A program made the translations under genes and the position numbers. A DNA stretch of 64,000 bases from an uncultured Corynebacterium sp. GTDB taxonomy: Bacteria; Actinomycetota; Actinomycetes; Mycobacteriales; Mycobacteriaceae. The stretch is from positions 62,001 through 126,000 of the forward strand of contig NZ_CAMIGN010000004.1 in the NCBI RefSeq assembly GCF_946221935.1. The letters run 5' to 3'. Position 1 is the first letter of the stretch, and each line of letters opens with the position of its first letter. The notes under the pieces were generated by a model. It was not told the DNA's origin, did no database searches, and saw only the letters and a program-made list of their open reading frames with translations. Below, piece after piece: positions 23,979 through 33,370 of the stretch.

Positions 23979-26900
23979 GTGGCATTGTTGGCCGTCCCCG
24001 TCACCATAGCGGTGGCACTCATCCTCGTCCCCCTGTTGGTCAAGACTCTTGACCGAAACGCCGGCTGGCCCTTGGGCCTGACTTTCCTGGCGCTCGCGGG
24101 GTACGTGATCAAACATGCCGACCCGGTCTTGAATGGCGAGACTGCCACGTGGTCTGTCACCTGGATCCAAAATTTCCTATCCGGAGCGAGCGGCGCAGGT
24201 AACGCAAGCGTGGGCGCAGCATCCACGGGCAACTCAACAGCCCTCGATCTGTCTCTGAAGATGGACTCTCTGGGGCTGTTCTTCACCCTCCTGGCTCTCC
24301 TTATCGGTGCCGTGGTCTTTATCTACTCCGCCGCCTACCTGCACAGGGGCGACAAAATCATGAGCTTCTACGTGCTCATGACCTCGTTTATGCTGGCAGT
24401 TCTACTACTGGTACTGGCGGACGACGTAGCGCTGCTGTTCATCGGCTGGGAGCTTGTCTCCCTGGCTTCGTTCTTCCTTATCGCCCGCTCGGGTTCTGGC
24501 GGCGAGGCCGGTTCGATCCGCACCTTGCTGCTGACCTTTGTCGGTGGTCTGTTCCTGCTGGCGGCACTCGGTATCGGTGTGGTCACCACGGGCACGACGG
24601 ATCTCACGGCCATGCTGCACTCCCCCGCCTGGGACGGCCAGGACGTGCGTCTGGCTATCGTCGCCGTCCTTATCGCCCTGGCCGCGTTTTCAAAGGCCGC
24701 ACAAATCCCCTTCCACTTCTGGCTGCCCGAGGCCATGGCCGCTGACACCCCGGTCTCTGCCTTTCTGCATGCCGCCGCCGTCGTGAAGGCGGGCGTGTAT
24801 CTGCTGCTGCGCTTCTCCGGCCTCTTCGAGGGCGTCATGGCCTGGCATACGCTGCTCATCGTCATCGGCATGACGACCGCCATCATGGGCGCCGTGTTCG
24901 CGATCCAAAAGACGGATCTAAAGAAGCTCACCGCCTACTCCACTGTCTCCCAGTTGGGCTGGATCGTCGCGACCATCGGCGTGGGCACTCCCTTCGCTAT
25001 CAGCGCCGCGCTGGTTCATACCGCCGCCCATGCGTTGTTTAAGTCCTCCCTGTTCATGATCGCCGGTGTGGTCGACCACCAAGCCGGGTCGCGCGATATT
25101 CGCCGCCTTGGCCCGCTGTGGCGCCAGATGCCTTTCACTTTCGTTTCCGCTGTGATCGCGGCGGCGTCAATGGCAGCGATTCCCCCAACCTTCGGCTTCG
25201 TTTCGAAGGAAGGCATGCTCACTGCCTTCGAAGATGCGCCACTGAGCAATGTGGGCGTCATCGTCCTGCTGGTCGCGGCGGGTATCGGCGCACTTGCCAC
25301 GCTCGTGTACTCCGCCCGCTATGTGCTGGGTGCCTTTGTCGACGGGCCCAAGGATGTCTCGCATGTCAAGGAAGCCCCGGTGAATCTATGGCTGCCTGCC
25401 GTGCTGCCCGGCGTGCTATCGCTGCCGGTTGTCGCGTTCATGGGTATCTTCGATGAGACGATCGATCAGGTGGTGGAGGCTACAGGGCTCGGCCATGCAC
25501 ATACGCACTTAGCGCTCTGGCATGGACTGACGGTGCCTTTGGGTATCTCTGTCGCGGTACTGGTCGTGGGTCTTATTGTTGTTATTTATCGACGCCCCCT
25601 GCTCCAGCCGCTCGAGGGCAAGCGACTCGGGGTGGCAACGGGCGCGGAGATGATTACCGCATTCATCGAACGTTCCACGAAGTTCGGGCGCGCTTTTGGC
25701 CGCCTGGCGAACTCTGTGAACCCCAACCGGCACGTGGTGTGGATCTTCTCCATGCTGATTCTGCTGGCGGGCTTTGCCCTGCTGGGGCCGGGGCGTATCG
25801 AGGGTCTGGCGGATTTGAGCCCGCGGGTCGAGGGAATCGACAACGTCGTCGACTTGGTGGGGCTGGTGATCGTTGGCTTGGGTGTATTGGCGATGATCGG
25901 AACGCGTTCGCGTCTGGCCTCCGTTGTGCTGGTTGGCATCGTTGGCGCGGGTGTTTCCTGGGTCATGCTGACCTTGGGCGCACCTGATGTGGCTACGACC
26001 CAGCTGCTGGTTGAGTTCTGCGTGGTGGTCATCATGATGCTGGTTATCCGCCACCAACCGCGCTTGTACCTGCGCGAAGGAGCCAACCGCACGCGCTTCG
26101 CCACGGTTCTGGCTGTGCTCGTTGGCCTAGTTACTTTCCTCGGCTCGTGGCTGCTTATCGGCCGCCACGACAAACCCGAGATCGCACAGTGGTACCTGGA
26201 AAAGACCCCGGAGATCTCTGGCGGCAACAACGTCGTCGCCGTCATCCTGGTGGAGTTCCGTGCTTTCGATACTTTGGGCGAGCTGTCGGTGCTGGGCATG
26301 GCGGGCATTGTGATTGCCGCACTGATCAAGTCCATCCCGCGATCCCCGGTTCCGGGCTATGGCCCGGGTTCTACCGCAGAGCTATTCCGCGCGCCTGGTT
26401 CCACTCGGTTCCCGGATGTCCACAAGGTTCCGGAGCTGGCACCGTTCTACTCCAAGTACCTGCGCTCCACGCACTTGAACTCAATTAACTCCCGGATGAC
26501 GCTATATCCGTTGGTTCCGATCCTGGCGCTCTTGTCTGCCGCGACGTTCTGGCGCGGGCACCAGGCTCCGGGCGGCGGATTCGTCGCCGCCCTGATCGCG
26601 GCCTGTGGCATCTTCATGTACTACCTGGCGCAGGCTCGGGCGAAGAAGATGTTCACTGACCAGGTTGCCTACACCTTCGTCGGTGCCGGTATGGCGATGG
26701 CACTTATCACCGGCTTGATCGGCTACATCAGTGACGGCTTCCTCGCCCCCATCCACGGAGAGATTCTGGGGCAGCACGTATCCACCTCGCTGATTTTCGA
26801 CGGTGGTGTGTACTTGGCAGTGCTCGGCCTGGTGGTCATTGTTATCAACCAGATGGGTGGTCGCGAACGGCCGGGTACGGACCCGGCAACACTGAAGTCG

Positions 26901-27215
26901 AAGTTCCGTGCCCAGAACGCAAAACAGAAGATGGGGTTGAACTCCAAGGGCAAGCGCCCCGCCCCTATCGAGGGCAAGGAAACCCCGGCCAAGAAACCTT
27001 CGCCAGTCGCCGTCACCGTTGGTGGCAGCAATATTCCGTTGAATCCTTCCCAGGTATCAGCCGCTGCAAAGGCGGAGGAAGAAGCCCACCGGGCAGAGCG
27101 CGAAGCGGCCCGTGCACCGGTGCCGACGCAGAAAGACAACGGGACTGTGCAGGCAGATGAGCCTGACGGCGTCACCAATGAAGAACCAGACGAGCAGAAG
27201 GAAGAGCAACAGTGA
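23979..27215 (+). CDS. mrpA: Mrp Na+/H+ antiporter subunit A fused to subunit B
   Basis: A 1078-residue membrane protein. Residues about 1-800 are MrpA, homologous to the NuoL proton pump of complex I (for example FYVLMTSFMLAVLLLV and the conserved KAAQIPFHFWLPEAM with the key Lys). The C-terminal 200 residues contain MrpB (FWRGHQAPGGGFVAALIA), and no separate mrpB exists in the operon, so the two are fused. A 110-residue hydrophilic, Lys/Glu/Pro-rich tail follows. It starts at a GTG at 23979 (the ribosome binding site is weak) and its stop overlaps mrpC. The complex exports Na+ in exchange for protons and supports pH and salt tolerance. Confidence 0.9.
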   Translation: MALLAVPVTIAVALILVPLLVKTLDRNAGWPLGLTFLALAGYVIKHADPVLNGETATWSVTWIQNFLSGASGAGNASVGAASTGNSTALDLSLKMDSLGLFFTLLALLIGAVVFIYSAAYLHRGDKIMSFYVLMTSFMLAVLLLVLADDVALLFIGWELVSLASFFLIARSGSGGEAGSIRTLLLTFVGGLFLLAALGIGVVTTGTTDLTAMLHSPAWDGQDVRLAIVAVLIALAAFSKAAQIPFHFWLPEAMAADTPVSAFLHAAAVVKAGVYLLLRFSGLFEGVMAWHTLLIVIGMTTAIMGAVFAIQKTDLKKLTAYSTVSQLGWIVATIGVGTPFAISAALVHTAAHALFKSSLFMIAGVVDHQAGSRDIRRLGPLWRQMPFTFVSAVIAAASMAAIPPTFGFVSKEGMLTAFEDAPLSNVGVIVLLVAAGIGALATLVYSARYVLGAFVDGPKDVSHVKEAPVNLWLPAVLPGVLSLPVVAFMGIFDETIDQVVEATGLGHAHTHLALWHGLTVPLGISVAVLVVGLIVVIYRRPLLQPLEGKRLGVATGAEMITAFIERSTKFGRAFGRLANSVNPNRHVVWIFSMLILLAGFALLGPGRIEGLADLSPRVEGIDNVVDLVGLVIVGLGVLAMIGTRSRLASVVLVGIVGAGVSWVMLTLGAPDVATTQLLVEFCVVVIMMLVIRHQPRLYLREGANRTRFATVLAVLVGLVTFLGSWLLIGRHDKPEIAQWYLEKTPEISGGNNVVAVILVEFRAFDTLGELSVLGMAGIVIAALIKSIPRSPVPGYGPGSTAELFRAPGSTRFPDVHKVPELAPFYSKYLRSTHLNSINSRMTLYPLVPILALLSAATFWRGHQAPGGGFVAALIAACGIFMYYLAQARAKKMFTDQVAYTFVGAGMAMALITGLIGYISDGFLAPIHGEILGQHVSTSLIFDGGVYLAVLGLVVIVINQMGGRERPGTDPATLKSKFRAQNAKQKMGLNSKGKRPAPIEGKETPAKKPSPVAVTVGGSNIPLNPSQVSAAAKAEEEAHRAEREAARAPVPTQKDNGTVQADEPDGVTNEEPDEQKEEQQ

Positions 27216-27700
27216 TCATCGCAGCCATCATCGCCATCCTGGTCGCCGGCGGCGTGTACCTGGTGATGCAGCGTGGAATGCTGCGAATCATCATGGGCAT
27301 CACGCTCTTGGGCCACGGTGTGAACCTGCTGATCCTCGCCGCGGGCATTGGCGCGTGGCGCACGGATCCCCTCATGGATCGGGCTACCCCGGAGCAGGCT
27401 GCCGACCCGCTGCCGCAGGCGTTCGTGCTGACCGCGATCGTGATTTCAATGGCTTCCACCGCCGTCATGCTCGCCATGGCCGCGCTTGGCCGCGACGATG
27501 ACACTATCGGCACCGATGACGTAGAGACCGCCTCCCGCCGACTGCGCACCCTGCAGACGATGGGGTGGAAGAACTACGAGGAGGCCAAGACGCACGGCGG
27601 TGTGGTCGAGGAGCACAAGTCCAAGAAACTCGGCGCGAACGACTACACCGAGGTGCATTCAAGCGCGGACGAAGATGGCCTACAGGAGGGACAGAAGTAA
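27212..27700 (+). CDS. mrpC: Mrp antiporter subunit C
   Basis: A 162-residue NuoK-like subunit with three transmembrane helices in the first 95 residues (GMLRIIMGITLLGHGVNLL and AFVLTAIVISMASTAVMLA are the family signatures). Typical MrpC is about 113 residues; the extra 50 form a hydrophilic tail (NYEEAKTHGGVVEEHKSKK and beyond) likely in the cytoplasm. It starts at a GTG overlapping the mrpA stop, and its stop shares one base with the mrpD start. Confidence 0.9.
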   Translation: MIIAAIIAILVAGGVYLVMQRGMLRIIMGITLLGHGVNLLILAAGIGAWRTDPLMDRATPEQAADPLPQAFVLTAIVISMASTAVMLAMAALGRDDDTIGTDDVETASRRLRTLQTMGWKNYEEAKTHGGVVEEHKSKKLGANDYTEVHSSADEDGLQEGQK

Positions 27701-29382
27701 TGACCGGAAGCTCCCTACTCAGCCTGTTTATCGCCGTTCCACTGCTCTCTGCTGCCGTCGCTGCGATGGCTCCATGGAGTGCTGTGCGTCGCGCACTCGG
27801 CCTGCTGGTACCCATGTTCGGCATCGGCGCTAGCCTGTGGATACTGACCAAGGTCAGCGAACCCCATACGGTGATGGTCGATAACGTCGGCGGCTTTATC
27901 GGTGGTATCTCCATCCCCCTGGCCGCCGACAATCTGGCGGGCATCATGATCCTGACGACCTCCGTCGTCGCCCTTGTCGCCAATTGGTTTGCCGACGTGG
28001 TTGGGGAGACACGAACCCGCTTCTACCCTGCCCTCACCCTGATGCTTATCGGCGGTGTGTGGGGTGCGTTGCTTACCGCGGATCTGTTCAACCTCTTTGT
28101 GTTTATCGAGGTCATGTTGATGCCCTCCTTCGGCCTGCTGGCCATGACGGGCACGTGGGCACGCCTGGCCGCGGGCAGGATGTTCATTGTCGTGAACCTG
28201 GTGACCTCCCTGCTGCTGCTCTCCGGCGTGGTGCTGGTCTATGCAGTTGTGGGCACCACCAACCTCGCGGCTCTGGCGGGCGCCGCCGGCCCGCGCGGCA
28301 CCGAGTTCGCCGAGGGCGTGTTCGGCAATCAATGGCAACTGGTAGTCCCCCTTGGCATGGTGCTGCTAGCACTTGCCGTTAAGTCAGGCGTGGCGCCAGT
28401 CCACACCTGGCTGCCGCGCGCCTACCCCTCAACTTCCCCCGCGGTGATGGCACTATTCTCCGCCCTGCATACCAAGGTCGGCATCTACGCCATCTTCCGC
28501 GTATACCTTACCGTCTTCGAGGGGGATCCCACCTGGTCGTGGGCCATCCTGGTGATCATGGTGCTGGGCATGCTGATCGGTGGCTTTGCCGGCCTTGGCG
28601 AAACTACAATGCGCAGCGTCCTTGCCTATCAAATGGTCAATGGCATCCCATTCATTCTGATCAGCCTGGCGTTCTTGAGCGATAATGCGCGCCTGATGAT
28701 CAGCGCCGGGCTGTTCTACATGCTGCACCACATGATCGTCGCCGGGGCACTGATTATGGCCTCCGGCGCGATCGAGGAAACGTACGGTTCCGGCCGTGTG
28801 CGCAAACTGTCGGGCCTGCTACGCCGCGACCGTTTCGTCTCCATTGTCTTCGCCGCAGGCGCCCTGGCGATTGTCGGCCTACCTCCGTTTTCTGGCCTTT
28901 GGGGCAAACTCGCCCTCGTCTTCGGCGTAGCTCAGGACGGTACATGGAAGACATGGGTAGCCATCGGCGCGATCATCATCTCCTCAATTGGTGCCCTGGT
29001 CTCCATGATCTACGTATGGCGCGAGGTGTTCTGGGGACGACAAATGAACGCCAACGAAACCAACCCGGAGCTGCGCGTGCCGAGCCGCTACGTATGGCCG
29101 TCGGCAGTGATGATGCTGATTTCCGTCGGCATGTTCATCGGTGCCGGTCCGGTCTTCCAGCAGATCAACAAAGCTGCCGACAACCTAACCGATACGACGG
29201 CCTACGTTGAAGCGGTGCTCGGCGATCCAGACGAGGCCATCGGCGTGGTTCTGCCGCCCGGGCCAAGCGGATTGGATAACGTCCCTACGGACGCTCGGAG
29301 TTCGACGAACGATGACGCCCTTAAGGAGCGTGTCGAAAGGGAGAACCAAGAGCAACCGGCCCAGCACGGGGAGGAACACTAA
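27700..29382 (+). CDS. mrpD: Mrp antiporter subunit D
   Basis: A 560-residue NuoM/N-like proton-translocating subunit with about 14 transmembrane helices. Family signatures include LFNLFVFIEVMLMPSFGLLA and KSGVAPVHTWLPRAYPSTSP with the conserved Lys and His. A 60-residue hydrophilic acidic tail ending QPAQHGEEH extends beyond the usual length of about 490-500. Start at the ATG at 27700 in a TAATG overlap with mrpC; ribosome binding site AGGAGGG at 27683-27689. Confidence 0.92.
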   Translation: MTGSSLLSLFIAVPLLSAAVAAMAPWSAVRRALGLLVPMFGIGASLWILTKVSEPHTVMVDNVGGFIGGISIPLAADNLAGIMILTTSVVALVANWFADVVGETRTRFYPALTLMLIGGVWGALLTADLFNLFVFIEVMLMPSFGLLAMTGTWARLAAGRMFIVVNLVTSLLLLSGVVLVYAVVGTTNLAALAGAAGPRGTEFAEGVFGNQWQLVVPLGMVLLALAVKSGVAPVHTWLPRAYPSTSPAVMALFSALHTKVGIYAIFRVYLTVFEGDPTWSWAILVIMVLGMLIGGFAGLGETTMRSVLAYQMVNGIPFILISLAFLSDNARLMISAGLFYMLHHMIVAGALIMASGAIEETYGSGRVRKLSGLLRRDRFVSIVFAAGALAIVGLPPFSGLWGKLALVFGVAQDGTWKTWVAIGAIIISSIGALVSMIYVWREVFWGRQMNANETNPELRVPSRYVWPSAVMMLISVGMFIGAGPVFQQINKAADNLTDTTAYVEAVLGDPDEAIGVVLPPGPSGLDNVPTDARSSTNDDALKERVERENQEQPAQHGEEH

Positions 29383-29385
29383 GCC

Positions 29386-30267
29386 ATGGCAAAGTTCAGT
29401 ATTGTCCACGCGGTGAAATCCACCGGCCACGCGCTGTGGTACGCCACCTGGTTGACGGGGCAGATCATCAAGGAATCTGTAGTGATGGCCATCGATACCC
29501 TCGGCACTGGCCGCAATATCGCACCGGTGGTGATCTACTACCCGCTGCGCGTAACCAGCGAGCGGGATATCGCCGCTTTCATCGCTTCGATCACCATGAC
29601 CCCCGGCACCCTGTCCTTGGGTGTAACCGGCCCGAAAGAGGTTGACTACGACGCGGTGGCGGGCGAACGCAACTCAAAGGACGCATTCGCCGTAGCCCGT
29701 TCGGAATTCAGCACTCACGGTTTGTACCACGTACAACGCTTCCTGGCAGTGCACGCCATGTACGGTTCAGATCCCCAGGAACTGCTGGATAGCTTGGCGG
29801 ATATGGAGGAGCACCTCGCTCCTTCGGTGAAGGAAAAGCCGCTGAATTTCGATGTGCAGTACCTGGTGGAGAAGGGGCGCCCCGGTCCGCGCGGTTTCCG
29901 AGGTTCCCGTGGCGGCCGCGCCTCCGACGAGACGGTTTTCGATGTGGAGAAGGTGGATTCCACCCCACACGCCGCTGCTTTCGTTGCCGCGATCCTGCAG
30001 TCTGATGAGGAAGAGAAGAACCCCTCCGACGTGCGGGATATGGATCGAAAGGAGCGCTACGAAATCGCACGCCGAAATGCGGAACGCGCCAAGGCGCGGA
30101 TCTCGAACGCCACCCCCGATATTGATACTTTCCGCGGGGACAACCTGGGGGCGTCGCAACCCGACCGGGAGGGCCGCACCAAACCCGGAGAGACTTTGTA
30201 CGATCCGCTGTATCCGAAGGAACACCCAGGCAGAGCCAAGAAAACCCCGAAGCAGAAAGGCAAGTAG
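29386..30267 (+). CDS. mrpE: Mrp antiporter subunit E with a long C-terminal extension
   Basis: A 293-residue protein. The first 150 residues are MrpE: short membrane segments, then PVVIYYPLRVTSERDIAAFI and SITMTPGTLSLGV, the family core. MrpE is normally about 160 residues; here about 130 additional hydrophilic residues follow, rich in Arg, Asp, Lys and Pro and including GPRGFRGSRGGRAS. The extension has no domain I recognise. It starts 3 bp after mrpD, and mrpF follows directly after its stop. Confidence 0.85.
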   Translation: MAKFSIVHAVKSTGHALWYATWLTGQIIKESVVMAIDTLGTGRNIAPVVIYYPLRVTSERDIAAFIASITMTPGTLSLGVTGPKEVDYDAVAGERNSKDAFAVARSEFSTHGLYHVQRFLAVHAMYGSDPQELLDSLADMEEHLAPSVKEKPLNFDVQYLVEKGRPGPRGFRGSRGGRASDETVFDVEKVDSTPHAAAFVAAILQSDEEEKNPSDVRDMDRKERYEIARRNAERAKARISNATPDIDTFRGDNLGASQPDREGRTKPGETLYDPLYPKEHPGRAKKTPKQKGK

Positions 30268-30546
30268 ATGGAGCCCAAGGACCTACTCAACATCCTGGTG
30301 GGCATCGCCGCCGCCATCGTTGTTATCGCCCTGTTTACGGTGCTGTGGCGCGCGGTGTCTACCCATAATGACGCCCGCCGCGCCGTCCTTTCCGACATGG
30401 TATTCATGGCGATGGCCGGGTTGTTCCTGTGCTATTCGATCTTTCACCGCACAGCAATCACCTACGAGGTCGCGCTCTTCGCCGGATTGTTCGGCGCACT
30501 GTCGACGATCGCTTATGCCCGCATCATTTCCCGAGGGAGGCGCTAA
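30268..30546 (+). CDS. mrpF: Mrp antiporter subunit F
   Basis: A 92-residue protein with three transmembrane helices, matching MrpF in length and in the central RAVLSDMVFMAMAGL segment. The ATG follows the mrpE stop directly. Confidence 0.88.
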   Translation: MEPKDLLNILVGIAAAIVVIALFTVLWRAVSTHNDARRAVLSDMVFMAMAGLFLCYSIFHRTAITYEVALFAGLFGALSTIAYARIISRGRR

Positions 30547-30948
30547 ATGTCCACCACACTCCTCGCCGCTGCCGGCGACATGGTCGAGTTCAGCGAGCCT
30601 GGGTGGCTCGGCGCAATTACCGCAGGTGTGCTTGCCATTCTGGGGTCCATCTTTATCTTTGTTTCTGCCCGCGCGATGTACCTTGCTCCGGACGCTCTCA
30701 GTCAGGTCAACATGGTAGGCCCAGCTGTCGGCGTGGGACTTCCGCTGCTGATCTGCTCCAACCTTGTGTATTCCTGGTCGACGGAGGGATTCATTCTAGG
30801 TGAGCTGATCCGCGCCATTGTGGCCATTACCGCATTGCTGGTGGTGGGTGCTGTCGGCTCGTATGTGATGGGCCGTGCGCTGCACGCCACGCACTGGGAT
30901 CACACGGTGCCGCTGTCTGGCGGTCAAAAAGCGAAGGAGCCGAAGTAG
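30547..30948 (+). CDS. mrpG: Mrp antiporter subunit G
   Basis: A 133-residue MrpG with three transmembrane helices; SIFIFVSARAMYLAPDALSQ and VGPAVGVGLPLL correspond to the family core. Last gene of the six-gene operon mrpABCDEFG (A and B fused); a strong terminator follows at 30988. Confidence 0.88.
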   Translation: MSTTLLAAAGDMVEFSEPGWLGAITAGVLAILGSIFIFVSARAMYLAPDALSQVNMVGPAVGVGLPLLICSNLVYSWSTEGFILGELIRAIVAITALLVVGAVGSYVMGRALHATHWDHTVPLSGGQKAKEPK

Positions 30949-30987
30949 CCTTCCAGGCAGAGCGAGATTCCCAGTCTCGCAAACATC

Positions 30988-31034
30988 AAGGGAGCCAGCG
31001 CCCACGCAAAGGTGGGGGCTGGCTCCCTTGTTTT
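30988..31034. terminator. Terminator after the mrp operon
   Basis: A perfect 12-bp stem AAGGGAGCCAGC (30988-30999) with its complement (31018-31029), then TTGTTTT. It also lies at the 3' end of the convergent ohr gene and may serve both. Confidence 0.9.
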
Positions 31035-31075
31035 GGATTCGCTGTACGGGGGTCTCCCGCGAAAGCTAAAAACTC

Positions 31076-31501
31076 TTAGCCGACGACGGCAACGGCTTCC
31101 ACGTCGATCTCACCGCGCATGGCCTTGGAGTAAGGGCAGAACGCGTGTGCGTCAGCGACCAGCTCATCGGCCTTAGCCTGATCCACGCCGAAGATGGTGG
31201 CGGTGATCTTCGCGGACAGACGGAAGCCTTCCGGAACCTTGTTCAGGGAAGTTTCGACGGTAACCTCCGGGGTCTGCTCCATCTCGACGCCGGCTTCCTT
31301 GATGGTCTTCTGCAGAGCGCCGTTGAAGCATGCTGCCCAACCGGCGGATACAAGCTGCTCCGGGTTGGTGCCCTCGCCGGAACCACCCAGTGCCTGCGGC
31401 GGGCGAACATCCAGATCGATCTGACGGTCATCGGTAGCGACGTGGCCATCGCGGCCACCGCCGGTAGAAATTGCCTTTGCTGTGTACAGTACGTCGCTCA
31501 T
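31076..31501 (-). CDS. ohr: Organic hydroperoxide resistance protein Ohr (OsmC family)
   Basis: A 141-residue thiol peroxidase. The two catalytic cysteines are Cys58 (GWAACFNGAL) and Cys122 (HAFCPYSKAM), with the Arg/Glu partner region in the N-terminal half; this is the Ohr rather than OsmC subgroup. It reduces organic hydroperoxides using lipoylated or low-molecular thiols. No ohrR-type regulator gene is adjacent. The next gene upstream is catalase, so the two make a small peroxide-defence block. Confidence 0.92.
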   Translation of the reverse strand: MSDVLYTAKAISTGGGRDGHVATDDRQIDLDVRPPQALGGSGEGTNPEQLVSAGWAACFNGALQKTIKEAGVEMEQTPEVTVETSLNKVPEGFRLSAKITATIFGVDQAKADELVADAHAFCPYSKAMRGEIDVEAVAVVG

Positions 31502-31661
31502 GTGAAGAACAGTCCTTTCTTCAATCTGCTTGTCGAAGTGATCTCTAGCGTTATTTCTAAAGCTCGCTCTGGGCGGGGTGATCTTGTCGCCACCGCTCGG
31601 CGACCAGCCTACGTGAACTCGCTTACCTCGCGCCTCCGCATGGCTCCGGGGCGCATAGTGC

Positions 31662-33293
31662 CTACTTACTGGTGAAGATCTCCTTCACCCGGTCGCGCAG
31701 GTTCTCGTCCACCTTGCCCCAGTAAGTCCAGCACTGTTCTGCCACCTGGTCAGATACACCCTCCATAGCGCCTGCGATATTGCCGGCGAGGCGCTCCCGG
31801 GCAGCGTCATCCAATACCTCGCGCACCAGCTGGCCTGCCTGGATAAAGTCATCATCCTCCGGGTGGCGGACATAGGCGCCACGGGTGAGGTCGGTGCCGT
31901 GCAGGTCATCAAACAGACCCAACTCCTCGGCGGCAGTGCGGGCGGATTCTTGGCCCCGGCCAAAGCCGTACTGTGACTCACCAGCACCAACTCCCTGCTC
32001 GACGGCGCCGGAGCCATCGTTGACGTCCTGCGTGCCCTCGGGGCGCTCGAAGCGGTTCGGGGAGTACACGGGCGTACCTGCCGGCGGGAACTCCTGGTTA
32101 CCCGCGCCGTCCTTGGCGGTGTAGTAGTTCTTCTCCGCCACCACGGAACGGTTGGAGGGCAGCTGGTGGAAGTTCACGCCCAGGCGGTAGCGCTGCGTAT
32201 CGGCGTAGGCAAAGGCTCGCGCCAGCAGCATCTTGTCCGGGGATAGGCCGATGCCCGGCACGAGGTTCGAGGGCGCAAAAGCAGCCTGCTCGATCTGGGC
32301 GAAGAAGTTCTGCGGGTTCTCGTTGAGCGTGAAGTGGCCGACCGGGATCAGCGGGTAATCCTTCTGCGACCAGGTCTTCGTCAGGTCGAAGGGGTTCCAA
32401 CGGTAGCCCTCGGCCTCGGCAACAGGCATGATCTGTACCTTTACATCCCACGTCGGATAGTCACCACGCTCGATGGCGTCATAAAGATCCTGGCGTGAAG
32501 AGTCGAAGTTACCGGAAGCAATGACCTTCGCGGCCTCGTCATCGCTGTGGAATTTCCAGCCCTGGCGGGTCTTGAAGTGGTACTTCACCCAGAAACGCTC
32601 GCCGGCAGAGTTGATCCACTGGTAGGTGTGGGAGCCGAAGCCGTCCATGTGGCGGAAGTCGGTCGGGATACCGCGATCACCCATCAGATAGGTCACTTGG
32701 TGTGCGCTCTCCGGGGAGCGGGTCCAGAAGTCCCACTGCATATCCGCCGAGCGCAGACCGGAATCCGCCAGGCGCTTCTGGGAACGGATGAAGTCGGGGA
32801 ACTTAATGCCATCGCGCAGGAAGAACACCGGGGTGTTGTTGCCCACGATGTCGTAATTGCCTTCCTGGGTGTAAAACTTCAGCGAGAATCCGCGCACGTC
32901 GCGTACCGCATCGGGGAAGCCCTGCTCGCCTGCAACGGTGGAGAAGCGGGCCAGCATCGGGGTCACGCGACCCGGCTGGAACAGATCGGCCTTGGTGTAC
33001 TTGGAGACATCCTCGGTGACGGTCAGCTCGCCGAAGGCGCCGGAACCCTTGGCGTGCACATTGCGCTCTGGGATGCGCTCGCGGTTGAAGTGCGCGTGCT
33101 TTTCCACCAGGTGCACGTCGGACAGCAGCAGCGGGCCTTGCTCGCCCACCGTCGCGGAGTGCTCCTCGGTGCTGACCGGGGAACCGTTCACGTTGGTCGA
33201 AGCTCCGGAGTAGGGGCACACGCCGCGGGACGCAACGTCCTTCGCGGATGTGATGGCCTCTGTGCTGTTGTGTTTGTCGTTTGTAGCAGTCAT
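31662..33293 (-). CDS. katA: Monofunctional haem catalase
   Basis: A 543-residue clade 3-like catalase. The distal His lies in AHFNRERIPERNVHAKG, the Asn in DIVGNNTPVFFLRDG, and the proximal haem Tyr in LLARAFAYADTQRYRLG. It decomposes hydrogen peroxide in the cytoplasm. The start is the ATG at 33293, with AGGAGGT just upstream; the frame remains open to 33401, but that part is the promoter region shared with the divergent sigma factor gene. The katA/sigC pairing is also found in C. glutamicum. Confidence 0.95.
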   Translation of the reverse strand: MTATNDKHNSTEAITSAKDVASRGVCPYSGASTNVNGSPVSTEEHSATVGEQGPLLLSDVHLVEKHAHFNRERIPERNVHAKGSGAFGELTVTEDVSKYTKADLFQPGRVTPMLARFSTVAGEQGFPDAVRDVRGFSLKFYTQEGNYDIVGNNTPVFFLRDGIKFPDFIRSQKRLADSGLRSADMQWDFWTRSPESAHQVTYLMGDRGIPTDFRHMDGFGSHTYQWINSAGERFWVKYHFKTRQGWKFHSDDEAAKVIASGNFDSSRQDLYDAIERGDYPTWDVKVQIMPVAEAEGYRWNPFDLTKTWSQKDYPLIPVGHFTLNENPQNFFAQIEQAAFAPSNLVPGIGLSPDKMLLARAFAYADTQRYRLGVNFHQLPSNRSVVAEKNYYTAKDGAGNQEFPPAGTPVYSPNRFERPEGTQDVNDGSGAVEQGVGAGESQYGFGRGQESARTAAEELGLFDDLHGTDLTRGAYVRHPEDDDFIQAGQLVREVLDDAARERLAGNIAGAMEGVSDQVAEQCWTYWGKVDENLRDRVKEIFTSK

Positions 33294-33370
33294 GGGTACC
33301 TCCTGATACCTGAGTCGGCTCTTCAACCCACCTTGCCAGAATTCCGCGCACCGCGTGTTAGGATCACTCC

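Noticed and set aside
23770..23985. 71-codon minus-strand ORF between the importer and mrpA
   Set aside because: No recognisable family, no ribosome binding site, and its start lies inside mrpA; left as intergenic.
25509..26335. Long minus-strand ORFs inside mrpA
   Set aside because: His/Gln- or Thr/Ser-rich translations typical of antisense frames in GC-rich membrane protein genes.
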